NCBI GenBank assembly: GCA_044507625.1
Contig: JBIQJE010000008.1
Span: 62,001 to 126,000 of the forward strand
Reading direction: 5' to 3'
From: Hyphomicrobium_A sp044507625
Lineage (GTDB): Bacteria > Pseudomonadota > Alphaproteobacteria > Rhizobiales > Hyphomicrobiaceae
Length of the DNA: 64,000 bases
Shown: positions 1-9,077 of the stretch, piece by piece
How the letters are laid out: each line of letters starts with the position of its first letter
Numbering within the stretch: position 1 is the first letter of the stretch
Program-made: the position numbers and the translations under genes
The notes under the pieces: model-generated
The model's input: only the letters and a program-made list of their open reading frames with translations
Told to the model about the DNA's origin: nothing
Databases searched by the model: none

Positions 1-170
1 TTTTCGGCGCCGGCTGCCGCACCGCGCTGACCGGCCTCTTTGACGTTTCGCACGGCCGCTTTGCCGGCTTCCCCTATGCGATCACGCCGCTGCTTGCGGC
101 GCACGAGGATCGTCGTGCGCACGTATTCGCGCCATTCGAATCCATCGTTGCGTCTGCGCCAGCGGAACAT
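1..170 (-). CDS. Conserved small protein, N-terminal part, running off the left edge
   Basis: On the minus strand an ATG at 170 opens a frame that stays open to base 1, giving 56 residues. It begins MFRWRRRNDGFEWREYVRTT and is rich in Arg and Lys with many Ala and Gly later. GGAG lies about 8 bases upstream of the ATG, which supports the start. I believe this is a conserved alphaproteobacterial protein of unknown function, but I cannot name a family. It is transcribed in the same direction as the cytochrome bd genes upstream of it and may be the last gene of that unit. The plus-strand reading of the same bases has no good start. Confidence 0.55.
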   Translation of the reverse strand, partial: MFRWRRRNDGFEWREYVRTTILVRRKQRRDRIGEAGKAAVRNVKEAGQRGAAAGAE

Positions 171-300
171 GCGGTCTCCGATACAGGGAGTTGGATGGGA
201 GATGACGTCTACGCCGTCGCCACCGAGGCGCCAAATCATTCGGCGTCATCGAGCCTCTGCGGACGGATAGCGGGCCGGGCCGCCAACCGCTCCGGCAGAT

Positions 301-1314
301 TCAGTGATAGCCCTCGCCCTCACGCACTTTCCCGCGGAACGTCCAATAGACGTAAACGGTGTAGCCGATGATCATCGGCAGCATGATGAGCACGCCGACG
401 AGCATGAAGATCTGCGATTCCGGCACCGCCGCCGTATCCCAGAACGTGAGCGTGGGCGGTACGAGATAGGGCACGTTGGAAATCGCCAACCCGAGGAAGC
501 CCAGAAGGAACAGCGACACCGCTGATACGAACGGCAGCACCTCGCGTCCGCTGTTGAGGCCGTACCAGCAGGTGAATGCCGCGAGCGCCGTCAGGAGCGG
601 CACGGGCGACAAATAGAGAAGGTTCGGCCAGGTGAACCAGCGCTCGGCGATACGCTCGAACAGAAGCGGCGTCCAGAGGCTCACGATCGCCATGATGACG
701 AGGACGGCGAGCAGAAGATACTTCGACCAGCGGCGCGCGTTCACGGCGAGCTCGCCTTCGGTCTTCATCACCAGCCACGTGGTGCCTAGCAGGGCATAGC
801 CGACGACAAGCGAGGCGCCGGTGAAAAGCGGGAAAGGAGCGAACCAGTCGAACGTGCCGCCCGCAAAGGCATTGTTCTGCACGTTGATGCCCTGCAGATA
901 GCCGCCAAGCACGACACCCTGCATGAATGCCGCGGTGACGGAGCCGTAGGCGAAGGCGCTGTCCCAAAACTCGTGATTGGGCTTCGCGGTCCAGCGGAAC
1001 TCGAAGGCGACGCCGCGGAAGATGAGGCCCAGCAGCATGATGATGATCGGCAGATAGAGCGCCGGCATGATCACCGCGTAGGCGAGCGGGAAAGCGACGA
1101 AAAGGCCGCCACCGCCGAGCACAAGCCACGTCTCGTTACCATCCCAGAACGGCGCGACGGAGTTCATCATCACGTCGCGGCGCTCTTCCTCCGGCGTGAA
1201 CGGAAAGAGGATGCCGAGGCCCAGATCGAAGCCATCGAGAATGACGTAGAGCGCAACGGCGACGCCGATGATCGCAGCCCACAATACGGGGAGCCAATAG
1301 TGGATCGCGTCCAT
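301..1314 (-). CDS. cydB: Cytochrome bd-type quinol oxidase subunit II
   Basis: A 337-residue integral membrane protein with about eight to nine hydrophobic segments. It matches CydB/CioB from the N-terminal region (VLDGFDLGLGILFPF near residue 26) and the WDGNETWLVLGGGGLF segment near residue 57. Subunit II pairs with CydA in the cytoplasmic membrane to oxidise quinol and reduce oxygen to water. The gene starts 2 bases after cydA ends, so the two are co-transcribed and probably translationally coupled. Length is normal for the family. No separate cydX-like ORF is evident immediately downstream. Confidence 0.93.
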   Translation of the reverse strand: MDAIHYWLPVLWAAIIGVAVALYVILDGFDLGLGILFPFTPEEERRDVMMNSVAPFWDGNETWLVLGGGGLFVAFPLAYAVIMPALYLPIIIMLLGLIFRGVAFEFRWTAKPNHEFWDSAFAYGSVTAAFMQGVVLGGYLQGINVQNNAFAGGTFDWFAPFPLFTGASLVVGYALLGTTWLVMKTEGELAVNARRWSKYLLLAVLVIMAIVSLWTPLLFERIAERWFTWPNLLYLSPVPLLTALAAFTCWYGLNSGREVLPFVSAVSLFLLGFLGLAISNVPYLVPPTLTFWDTAAVPESQIFMLVGVLIMLPMIIGYTVYVYWTFRGKVREGEGYH

Positions 1315-1316
1315 GT

Positions 1317-2711
1317 TCAGGCCCCCTCGATGGCGTCGTGCGCCGCCTGCTCTGCCGCCGTCAGCGGACGGGAAGGCAGGCCCTCAGCCGTTTCCGCAGC
1401 CGTGCCCCTCGGTCCGTATTCGATCAGCCGGTTGATGTAGTAGATGCCCATCGCGAACACGATGCCGTAGACGACGATGAAGAGAATGAGCGTCGTCAGC
1501 ACCGCTCCAAAGTGGACGGGCGAGACGGCGTCCACCGTGCGTAGGATGCCTTGCGCGATCCAGGGCTGGCGGCCGACCTCGGTGGTGTACCAGCCAGCCA
1601 ATATGGCGATGAAGCCCAGCGGCCAGGCGTACTGCGCGTAGTTGAGATACCAGCGCGCCTGGAACAGGGTTCCGCGATACCATAGCCACGCGCCGACGAA
1701 GCCCAGCGCCAGCATCAGCACTCCCATTCCAACCATCAGGCGGAAGGAGAGGAACACCGGGAATACCGGCGGGCGGTCCTGGGGCGCAAAATCCTTGAGG
1801 CCGGGGAACAAGCCTTCCGTGCTGTGCTTCAGAATGAGGCTGGCGGCGCCGGGGATGGCGATCTCGAAGCTGTTGCGCTCTTCCTTCTCGTTCGGAATTG
1901 CGAACAGGACGAGGGCACCGGGCTTGGAGCCGTCCCAGTGGCTTTCTATGGCCGCAATTTTTGCCGGCTGGTGCTCCAGCGTGTTGAGGCCGTGCTGGTC
2001 GCCGATGAACACCTGCAGCGGAGCGAGGATCGCCACCATGCCGAGGCCCATGTGCAGCATCGTCTTCGCTTCCTCCGGGAAGCGACCCTGCAGGAGGTAG
2101 CGGGCGCCCACAGCCAGCACCACGAGGGAAGTGGTGAGATAAGCCGCGGTGAACATGTGTGCGAAGCGATAGGGGAAGCTTGGATTGAAGACCACGGCCA
2201 GCCAGTCGACGGGATAGGCGATGCCGTTGCGCACCTCATGACCGGCGGGCGTCTGCATCCAGCTGTTGGCGGAGAGGATCCAGAAGGCAGAAAGGGACGT
2301 GCCGACGGCGACCAGGATCGCGGCAAGCACGTGAATGTTGGGCGGCACCCGGTTCCAGCCGAACAGCAGGATGCCGAGGAAGGTCGCCTCGAGGAAGAAC
2401 GCCGTGAGCACCTCGTAGCCAAGCAACGGTCCCAGGACGTTGCCGACAACGACGGAGAAGTTACTCCAGTTGGTGCCGAACTGGTACGAGAGCACGATGC
2501 CGGAGACGACGCCCATGGCGAACGACACGGCGAAAATCTTCGTCCAGAAGCGGGCGAGCCGCCGCAAGTGCTCGCGGCCGGTCAGTCGCCATCGCACCAG
2601 CAGCGTTGCGATGAACGCCGCGAGCCCGATGGTGAAGCTCGGGAAGATGATGTGAAACGAAATCGTGAAGGCAAACTGGATACGTGCCAGCAGAACAGCA
2701 TCTAGGTCCAT
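1317..2711 (-). CDS. cydA: Cytochrome bd-type quinol oxidase subunit I, short Q-loop (cyanide-insensitive type)
   Basis: A 464-residue CydA-family protein with an N-terminal ARIQFAFTISFHIIFPSFTIG segment carrying a family-typical haem-ligand His, and YRFAHMFTAAYL with another. GRQPW near residue 378 is the conserved GRxPW quinol-site motif. The protein is shorter than E. coli CydA (about 520 residues) and lacks the long Q-loop insertion, which points to the CioA type. In the cell it forms the haem-bearing half of the bd oxidase with the downstream cydB product. The start has a weak GGGTG ribosome-binding site. Expression is probably tied to low oxygen or respiratory stress, but I see no clear regulator site upstream. 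Confidence 0.93.
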   Translation of the reverse strand: MDLDAVLLARIQFAFTISFHIIFPSFTIGLAAFIATLLVRWRLTGREHLRRLARFWTKIFAVSFAMGVVSGIVLSYQFGTNWSNFSVVVGNVLGPLLGYEVLTAFFLEATFLGILLFGWNRVPPNIHVLAAILVAVGTSLSAFWILSANSWMQTPAGHEVRNGIAYPVDWLAVVFNPSFPYRFAHMFTAAYLTTSLVVLAVGARYLLQGRFPEEAKTMLHMGLGMVAILAPLQVFIGDQHGLNTLEHQPAKIAAIESHWDGSKPGALVLFAIPNEKEERNSFEIAIPGAASLILKHSTEGLFPGLKDFAPQDRPPVFPVFLSFRLMVGMGVLMLALGFVGAWLWYRGTLFQARWYLNYAQYAWPLGFIAILAGWYTTEVGRQPWIAQGILRTVDAVSPVHFGAVLTTLILFIVVYGIVFAMGIYYINRLIEYGPRGTAAETAEGLPSRPLTAAEQAAHDAIEGA

Positions 2712-2876
2712 GGCACCCGCTTTGCGTTCTTGTGTCTGAGGCGATCACATTGTGCCGCGCTTCGGCCCGCGCGTCGAGAAAAGCCGCTGCGGCGGGCCGT
2801 CTCCCGTGACAAGCTGTGCACAGGGCAAGAATGCTCCGCACGGGGAATGACGTCATAACATCAGGAAATGACGCAG

Positions 2877-5360
2877 CTATTCCTGCGCGACGGCACCGAG
2901 TGGCAGAGACCACAGACGCACCCGGCCGTCGACCCCGGCAGAGACGAGGTGCTGCCCATCGGGCGAGAACGCGATGGCGGTCGCGCCGCCGACATGGCCG
3001 GTCAGGGCACGCAGGATGCGCCCGCGCTTCAGATCCCACAGGCGCACCGTGCCATCCTCGCCCGCGGAAGCGAGCTCGTCTCCCGAGGGGGAGAAGGCGA
3101 GATCGGTGACACGGCCGCGGTGGCCGGTGAGCGTGCGCAGGCGGCGGGAGGACATCACCGACCAGATCTGTATCCGCCCATCGAGCGCGCCGGCGGCGAG
3201 CAGCTTGCCGCTGCGGGAGAACTCAACCGCGGTGATGAAATCGCGCGGCCCGCGGTAGGCGCGCTTCAGCGTCAGGGTGTCGAGGTTCCAGAGGCGCACG
3301 GTCTTGTCCGCGCCCCCGGAGGCAAGCTGCAATTGCTGCGGCGCATAGGCGAGGGACTGCACGGCGTTCTCGTGGCCTTCCAGCACATGCAGCGGCGCCG
3401 ATGACTGGCGCGCATCCCAGAGCGTGATTTTCCAGTCGTGGCTGGCCGCGGCAAAGCGGTCGGGATCGCCGGTGAAGGCAACGGCCCAGATGTTCGCCTC
3501 GTTGCGCTGCACGGTGATGAGCTTTTCCGCGCGGTCGATATCCCACAGCACGACCTTGCCGTTGGCGTGGCCCGTGAGCGCGCGCGAGCCATTGAGGGCG
3601 AGGGCGGTCGCCGGGCCGTCGTCGAGCTCGATGGTGCGCACGAGGTTGCGATAGGCGGCATCCCACAGCTTCATGGTGCCGTCGGCGCCGGTGGTGAGGA
3701 TGCGCCGGCCATCGGCGGTATAGACCGCGCCGGAAATCGATCCGCGGTGGGCCTCGATCTCGGCGATCGGCGTCACAAGGGCGGGCGCGGGCGGGCTCGC
3801 CTGCTGGAGGGACGCCGTCGTCGCCGGGTTCGTGCCGGTGGTAATGCCGGTCGGCACCGCGGAGCCGCGGCTTTCGAACTGAGGGAAGCGGTCCTGCATC
3901 GCGACGGCGGCGCTGGCGACACCCACCCCGACGAGCAGCTTGAAGGCGATCGGCAACAGGCTCGGACGGCTTCCCTTGAGGCGCCGCGGGCGCGGACGGG
4001 CCGGCGCCTTCACGACGACGAGCGCGCGCTCCTTGGGGATCGGCTTCTTCGACTGCGATTTCTTTTTGGCGGCCGGCGGTGCCTTGACGGCCAGCGCGGG
4101 CGCGGGCGGCGGCTCGATCTTCACGGTCGGGGCCGGCGCGGGCGCGGACGCCTTCGCAACGGCAGGCGCCGGTTTTACGCCCGGCACATCGATATCCGGC
4201 TTCTTGCGCAGCCCCTCAAGGAAGTCGAGCAGGCCGCCCTTCGGGCCGGGCGCGTCGGGCGGCGGCGGGGAGGAAGCCGCAGCAGGTAGCGGAACCGTCG
4301 CCGCCATTGCAACGGTGGGCGCAGACGCAGCGACTGCAACGGCGGGCTCCACTGCGACCGGCTTGGCCGCGGGCGTCGGAGCCGGTTTCGCCTCCGGGGC
4401 TTCGGCAGCGGGCTCGGGCGCTGCATCTTTCCTGCGGTTCTTCGCGCGGCCGCCCGTGCGGCTCAGCCAGCTGGTGCGCACCGGATCGGGTGCGAGCAGA
4501 TCGTTGCGCCATGCCGCGATCGACTGCGGGCGGCCTTCGACGTTGAGCGTCAACGCCTTATCGATCGCCTTGAGGAAGCCGACGCGGTAGGAGCTGAGCG
4601 CGGCCTCGCGGGCGGGAACCAGATCATCCTTGACCATGCGCGAAGGCGCATCGGACGGACGCTTGCCGGTGATGGCGTGATAGAGCGTGCCGGCGAGGGC
4701 GTAGATATCGGTCCACGGGCCCTGCTTATGGCTCGTCTCGGCATATTGCTCGTAGGGGCTGTAGCCCGGCTTGACGAGCGCCGAGACGGTCTTGGTGTGC
4801 GAAGCGATCTCGCCGCGCGCGGAGCCGAAATCGATGAGGACCGGATCGCCCGCCTTGCGAATGATGATGTTGTCCGGCGCGATGTCGCGGTGGAGAAAAT
4901 CCGATTTGTGGATCAGCTCCAGGGCATCGAGCAGCGGGCCGAGGATGGCGTCGAGCTCTTTCTGCCGCGGCGCGCGCCCGAGAGATTTCAGCCACGCCTT
5001 GAGGCTCTGGCCCTCCTCGAAGTGGAGCACCATGTAGCCGGTCTTGTTCGCGCGGAAGTAGCGATAGACGCGCACGATGTTCGGGTGGTCGAACTTGGCG
5101 AGCGTCTGCGCTTCCTCGATGAAGCGGTCGAGGCCCCAGCGGTAATCGCCGGCGCAGTCCTGGGAGCGCGGCACGGCGTCGATGCCGCCGTCGCGCGCGG
5201 CGATGTCGCTTGGGAAATACTCCTTGATCGTCACCATGCGGGCGAGCGCGATCTCGTCGGCGAGGTAGGTCACGCCGAACCCGCCCGCACCCAGCACGCG
5301 CTCGATGCGATAATCGCCAACCAGCTCTGTCCCGCTTGGCAGCGCGATAAGATTCGTCAT
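2877..5360 (-). CDS. Ser/Thr protein kinase fused through a membrane segment to WD40 repeats
   Basis: An 827-residue protein. Residues 17-290 are a Hanks-type kinase: glycine loop GAGGFG at 24-29, lysine in TIKEYFP at 46, HRD at 157-159 with Asn164, and DFG at 177-179, so the catalytic set is complete. A Pro/Ala-rich linker follows (about 300-450), then a basic stretch and one membrane helix (LLPIAFKLLVGVGVASAAVA, about 466-485). About six to seven WD40 repeats make up the C-terminus (about 535-827), with typical LASAGEDGTVRLWDL units. This suggests a cytoplasmic kinase with an extracytoplasmic beta-propeller. It is divergent from FHA and PP2C genes, a standard phosphosignalling set. GGGGAG precedes the ATG. 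Confidence 0.9.
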   Translation of the reverse strand: MTNLIALPSGTELVGDYRIERVLGAGGFGVTYLADEIALARMVTIKEYFPSDIAARDGGIDAVPRSQDCAGDYRWGLDRFIEEAQTLAKFDHPNIVRVYRYFRANKTGYMVLHFEEGQSLKAWLKSLGRAPRQKELDAILGPLLDALELIHKSDFLHRDIAPDNIIIRKAGDPVLIDFGSARGEIASHTKTVSALVKPGYSPYEQYAETSHKQGPWTDIYALAGTLYHAITGKRPSDAPSRMVKDDLVPAREAALSSYRVGFLKAIDKALTLNVEGRPQSIAAWRNDLLAPDPVRTSWLSRTGGRAKNRRKDAAPEPAAEAPEAKPAPTPAAKPVAVEPAVAVAASAPTVAMAATVPLPAAASSPPPPDAPGPKGGLLDFLEGLRKKPDIDVPGVKPAPAVAKASAPAPAPTVKIEPPPAPALAVKAPPAAKKKSQSKKPIPKERALVVVKAPARPRPRRLKGSRPSLLPIAFKLLVGVGVASAAVAMQDRFPQFESRGSAVPTGITTGTNPATTASLQQASPPAPALVTPIAEIEAHRGSISGAVYTADGRRILTTGADGTMKLWDAAYRNLVRTIELDDGPATALALNGSRALTGHANGKVVLWDIDRAEKLITVQRNEANIWAVAFTGDPDRFAAASHDWKITLWDARQSSAPLHVLEGHENAVQSLAYAPQQLQLASGGADKTVRLWNLDTLTLKRAYRGPRDFITAVEFSRSGKLLAAGALDGRIQIWSVMSSRRLRTLTGHRGRVTDLAFSPSGDELASAGEDGTVRLWDLKRGRILRALTGHVGGATAIAFSPDGQHLVSAGVDGRVRLWSLPLGAVAQE

Positions 5361-5674
5361 AGCTCCCCGTGGCGTCGGTGCATCGGCTCAATGCAATGGG
5401 GTGCACCGCTCGTCAATTTGACGTACCGCCTTCGACACACTTATGGCCAGCAAATGTGGCGCAGGCTTGAGCATGAATAAGCCGCGAACAAATCTCGGCG
5501 GATGTTGCGAATGCCATGTTCTCGCCCTCATGCGGCCCGAGGCTGCACTTTGATTTGAAGCGAGGCTAAGACGATGAGACCGGCGCGGTTGCCACAGCGG
5601 ACGCTTACAAGTGCGGCGGTCATCACCTGTCACAGGTTGCAGCAGCAGCGCCTACATCCGAACCGCGACATACC
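5361..5674. promoter_or_regulatory. Divergent intergenic region between kinase and FHA gene
   Basis: A 314-bp gap between the kinase gene (minus) and the first FHA gene (plus). It must hold both promoters. The only structure I see is a short inverted repeat ACCTG/CAGGT around 5626-5639. No gene with a plausible start and ribosome-binding site is visible. Confidence 0.35.
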
Positions 5675-6241
5675 GTGAGAACCGACCTCGTCCCCACGAT
5701 CGCCATTCCCGCCGCGGATGCCTGGCGGACAGTCAACCTCTGGCTCGCCGACACCTATGCGAGCGCCCCGGCGCTGATGCTCGTTCTCGCTGCGCTTCTC
5801 GCCCTGCCAACGCTCGCCGTCGCGGGCCTGATGTTGCGTCGCCAGCGGCGCTCACCCGACTCGACGGTTCTCATCTCGCGGCCTTCGCTGCGCCCATGCG
5901 CCGAACGGCGCGCCGTCACCGCGCGCACGGAGCTTGCCGCGTGGCCGACAGAAGCGTGGGTGGAAACGGCGGCGGGCGAACGTCATGTGGTCGGACGGGC
6001 CATGCTTCGCATCGGCCGGGAGGCCGACAACGATATCTGCCTGCCGGAGAAAACCGTGCATCGCTATCATGCAGTCGTGCGGCGTACGACGGACGGCACC
6101 GTCCTCATCACCGATCTTTCAGGCGATGAGGGCAACGGCGTGCTCGTCAACGGCAGCCGTGTGGCCGAGGGCCGGCTGAAGGCGGGCGACGTCATCGGCA
6201 TCGGTGAAGTGAAACTGAAGTTCGATTCTCGGACCGTCTAG
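5675..6241 (+). CDS. Membrane-anchored FHA-domain protein
   Basis: A 188-residue protein starting at GTG. One hydrophobic helix (ALMLVLAALLALPTLAVAGL, about residues 31-50) is followed by a basic stop-transfer stretch (RRQRR). The C-terminal half (about 95-188) is an FHA domain: GRAMLRIGREADNDICLP, then VHRYHAVVRR and NGVLVNGSR, the usual phosphothreonine-binding loops. It would bind phosphorylated targets of the divergent kinase, including perhaps the kinase itself. It is the first gene of a three-gene run ending in PP2C. No good ribosome-binding site precedes the GTG, so the exact start is uncertain, but the FHA part is clear. Confidence 0.82.
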   Translation: MRTDLVPTIAIPAADAWRTVNLWLADTYASAPALMLVLAALLALPTLAVAGLMLRRQRRSPDSTVLISRPSLRPCAERRAVTARTELAAWPTEAWVETAAGERHVVGRAMLRIGREADNDICLPEKTVHRYHAVVRRTTDGTVLITDLSGDEGNGVLVNGSRVAEGRLKAGDVIGIGEVKLKFDSRTV

Positions 6242-6286
6242 CGCGGGGCCGAGAAAGCTTAGCTCTCGCCGGCATTGGAGATTTCC

Positions 6287-7120
6287 ATGTCAGAAGAACG
6301 CCAAGGCGAAACGGAGGACGCGATGTCTCAACAGGGAGTAAAGCCGGGCCGCTTCCTTGGCTCGCTCAAGGATGCCCTCGCTGCCGCCAGCCGCGACGAT
6401 ACCCATCGCGGCCCTGCCTCCCCGGCAGCCGCACCGGCGGAGCCGGTCGCGAGCGCTGCGGCGCCGCTCACCGTCAAGATCGAGAGCCCGAAGCCTGCCG
6501 CCGCCGAGCCCGCCAAGGCGGAGGCCGCGCCCGCCGCCGCACCGGCGCCGGCCGGGGCCGGGCTCAGCGCGGCGGAAGCTGCGCGCGAGGTGAAGGGTCA
6601 AACATCCCTCAAGGCCCCCGACCGCCACATGGAATTCTCCACGCCACCGACGACGCGCGTCGTGCGCGGCGGCCCGCCGAAAGTGGAAACGACCGACGCG
6701 CCGCGCACGCAGCTCGTCCGTGGCAAGGTGCAGGTGAAGCGCGGCGAGTTCGAGCAGGATCCCGTCGTCGGCTGGCTCGTGGTGGTCGGCGGGCCGGGCA
6801 TGGGCTCGTTCCGCCCGATTTTCGAAGGCAACAACACGCTTGGGCGCGCCAAAACCCAGCGTGTTCCCCTGGATTTCGGCGACGATACGATTTCCTCCGA
6901 AGAGCAGGCTTACATTCGCTATGATTCCGCGGCACGATCTTTCCTGTTCGTGCCGAACCTCGCGAAGACCAACGTCGTTTCCATCAACGACAAACGCCCC
7001 ACGGCCGCCGTCGAGCTGAACCAGATGGACGTGATCACGATCGGGCGCACCCAGCTCGTTTTCGTGCCGTTCTGCGGAGCAGAGTTCGACTGGGCCGAGC
7101 TGACCGATGCCAAGGACTGA
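6287..7120 (+). CDS. FHA-domain protein with long Ala/Pro-rich N-terminal region
   Basis: A 277-residue protein. Residues 20-115 are low-complexity Ala/Pro/Glu sequence. The C-terminal half has an FHA-like fold with GWLVVVGGPGMGSFRPI, NNTLGRAKTQRVPLDFGD and ISSEEQAYIRYD, close to FHA proteins found next to PP2C phosphatases in type VI-like and kinase signalling clusters. The ATG at 6287 has GGAG 6 bases upstream and is preferred over an in-frame TTG at 6275. Its stop overlaps the PP2C start as TGATG, so translation is coupled. It probably links the kinase and phosphatase, which is inference from context. Confidence 0.8.
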   Translation: MSEERQGETEDAMSQQGVKPGRFLGSLKDALAAASRDDTHRGPASPAAAPAEPVASAAAPLTVKIESPKPAAAEPAKAEAAPAAAPAPAGAGLSAAEAAREVKGQTSLKAPDRHMEFSTPPTTRVVRGGPPKVETTDAPRTQLVRGKVQVKRGEFEQDPVVGWLVVVGGPGMGSFRPIFEGNNTLGRAKTQRVPLDFGDDTISSEEQAYIRYDSAARSFLFVPNLAKTNVVSINDKRPTAAVELNQMDVITIGRTQLVFVPFCGAEFDWAELTDAKD

Positions 7121-7923
7121 TGCAGGCATACGACCATGCCGCCCGCGCCACCAAGGGCGCGCGCGATTATCAGGAAGACTCGAGCGCATTCTGGCCACCC
7201 AAGGATCGGGCGGCCGGAGATACCGCTGATGTGCCGCCGACGGCCAACGCGACGCGTCTCGTCGCCATTCTCGCGGACGGCATGGGCGGGCATACGGCCG
7301 GCGCGCTGGCGAGCCGGATGGTGTGCGACAGCTTCATCTCCGCCTACACGGGCCTCAACGGCTCGCGCTCGGAGCGGCTGATCAAATCGCTCACCGCCGC
7401 GAACGATTCCATTGCGGCCCAGGTGCAGGCGAACCCGATGCTGGCGGGGATGGGCACCACGCTCGTCGCTGCGGTTTTCACGAACGAGGGGGTCGAATGG
7501 GTGAGCGTCGGCGACAGCCCGCTGCTGCTCTACCGGCGCGGCGAGATCGCGCTGCTCAACGAGGACCATTCACTCGCGCCGGAACTCGACCGGCTCGCCG
7601 AGCTCGGACGCATCACGCCGGAGCAGGCGAAACACGATCCGCGCCGGCACATGCTGCGCTCGGCGGTGACGGGGGACGAGCTCGACCTCGTCGACGTTTC
7701 GCGGCGGCCGCTGGCGCTGGAGGAGGGCGACTACGTCATCCTCGCTTCGGACGGGCTGCAGACACTGGAGCTGACCGAAATCCAGCGCATCGTGTCGGCG
7801 TATGCGAACGATGGCGCGGAGGCGGTTGCGAATGCGCTCATCCGCGCGGTGGAGGCGTTGCGCGATCCGCACCAGGACAACACCACGGTGCTCGCGGTGC
7901 GGCCGCTAGTTGGGGCAATGTAG
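7120..7923 (+). CDS. PP2C-family Ser/Thr protein phosphatase
   Basis: A 267-residue PPM/PP2C phosphatase. Metal-binding motifs are present: RDYQEDS near residue 15, ILADGMGGHTAG near residue 50, MGTTLVAA near residue 110, SVGDSPLLLYR, and DNTTVLAV at the C-terminus. It removes phosphate from Ser/Thr residues, so it should oppose the kinase at 2877-5360. The start overlaps the FHA gene stop by one base (TGATG). Kinase, FHA adaptors and phosphatase form one signalling module. Length is typical for a stand-alone bacterial PP2C domain. Confidence 0.92.
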   Translation: MQAYDHAARATKGARDYQEDSSAFWPPKDRAAGDTADVPPTANATRLVAILADGMGGHTAGALASRMVCDSFISAYTGLNGSRSERLIKSLTAANDSIAAQVQANPMLAGMGTTLVAAVFTNEGVEWVSVGDSPLLLYRRGEIALLNEDHSLAPELDRLAELGRITPEQAKHDPRRHMLRSAVTGDELDLVDVSRRPLALEEGDYVILASDGLQTLELTEIQRIVSAYANDGAEAVANALIRAVEALRDPHQDNTTVLAVRPLVGAM

Positions 7924-8003
7924 TGACTGCGCCAGATGAGACACTAATACCGCTTTAGACAGATTGGCATCTGCCGAAGCCCCATTTAGGGCCGGGGATC
8001 AGT

Positions 8004-8960
8004 ATGAAGCTATTTGATCAATATCCGCTCTACGAGCTTGGCGGCTCCTTACAACAACTCAAATCGGCGATGGCGCGCGACGCCAAACCGTTTGATCAAC
8101 TAGTTGCTGTTTTCGATGCGAGTAGCCACGTTAGCCGTCTACTGAAAGGCCAACCCCTCGAGATCTCTTATTGTCGGGATACCGCCGAACGACTAAAGGC
8201 GCTTTTGGACACCGCGTCCGAGGAATTCCGCAACAAGGAGGAAGGTGCTTACAGGGCCGAGAAGGCGTTACACACGTGGACGGCGAGCCAAATCAAATCT
8301 GCCATCGAAGTCTTCGAACATCAGTTTAGTGCAGAGGTCAAGAAGACCCCGGTCTATGCGGTTCCTCGAAGAGGGATATTCGACACTGAACGTCTAGTTG
8401 AGACGGCCGATAGCCATCTGCCCGATTCTATTCGGAGAACAATTCCGAAATTTGCAGTCTCTGAATTTCGGCAGGCAGGTCGCTGCTTGGCGTTCGGGCT
8501 GTTCTCTGCGTCGGGGTTCCATGCGCTTCGAGCAGCCGAATGCGCATTAAAACAATACTACGCTGCCTTCCTAGGTGATGCGAAGAAGGACGACATCACA
8601 ATGGGGCTTATCGCGAGCCATCTAAAGGATCGCCTCGAGGCAAAGGATACGAGGCTTCCTAAGCCCAACGCGGCGACACTACGGACCATAGCCGACATCA
8701 CCAGCTTTGATCGCAACCCTCTTACTCACAAAGAGCTCGAGCTTACGGAAGACGACGCGGCTATGCTATTCAATCGAGCTCAGGGGATGATCTCAATGAT
8801 GGCCCGAGAGATCATCGACCGAGTCGACGAGCTTCAACCCGGGCTTCCGTTGGTAGACTCCTCAATGGGCGCACCGGCGGACTTGGGCCTACTAACTGCG
8901 CCCAAAAGTGAAAAGAGGGTGCGCAGCAAACCCGCGACAACCAACGCCACGGATTCGTAG
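8004..8960 (+). CDS. HEPN-like protein of unknown function
   Basis: A 318-residue protein that I cannot place in a named family. The C-terminal half is helical and has RAAECALKQYYAAFLG (about 176-190) followed by FDRNPLTHKELEL, where R237-N-P-L-T-H242 fits the RX4H motif of HEPN RNase domains. Composition differs from its neighbours: visibly lower GC and more ATT/AAA codons, which suggests recent acquisition. It stands alone between PP2C and comM, with GGGGAT shortly before the ATG. HEPN proteins often act as RNA-cleaving toxins or defence effectors, but that role is only inferred here. Confidence 0.6.
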   Translation: MKLFDQYPLYELGGSLQQLKSAMARDAKPFDQLVAVFDASSHVSRLLKGQPLEISYCRDTAERLKALLDTASEEFRNKEEGAYRAEKALHTWTASQIKSAIEVFEHQFSAEVKKTPVYAVPRRGIFDTERLVETADSHLPDSIRRTIPKFAVSEFRQAGRCLAFGLFSASGFHALRAAECALKQYYAAFLGDAKKDDITMGLIASHLKDRLEAKDTRLPKPNAATLRTIADITSFDRNPLTHKELELTEDDAAMLFNRAQGMISMMAREIIDRVDELQPGLPLVDSSMGAPADLGLLTAPKSEKRVRSKPATTNATDS

Positions 8961-9077
8961 TTCCATTCAAACACTCTCGTTTTTATCGCAACTCACCAGT
9001 GTTCTCATATTGTTCTTGATTGCCCGGCGTACCCGCGCTAGCGTTATGGAGGCTCAGGCCGAGCCTGTGGGGTGGGC

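Noticed and set aside
40..270. 76-residue plus-strand frame at the left edge
   Set aside because: The minus-strand frame at 1-170 has a ribosome-binding site and protein-like sequence; the plus frame is arginine-rich with no signal.
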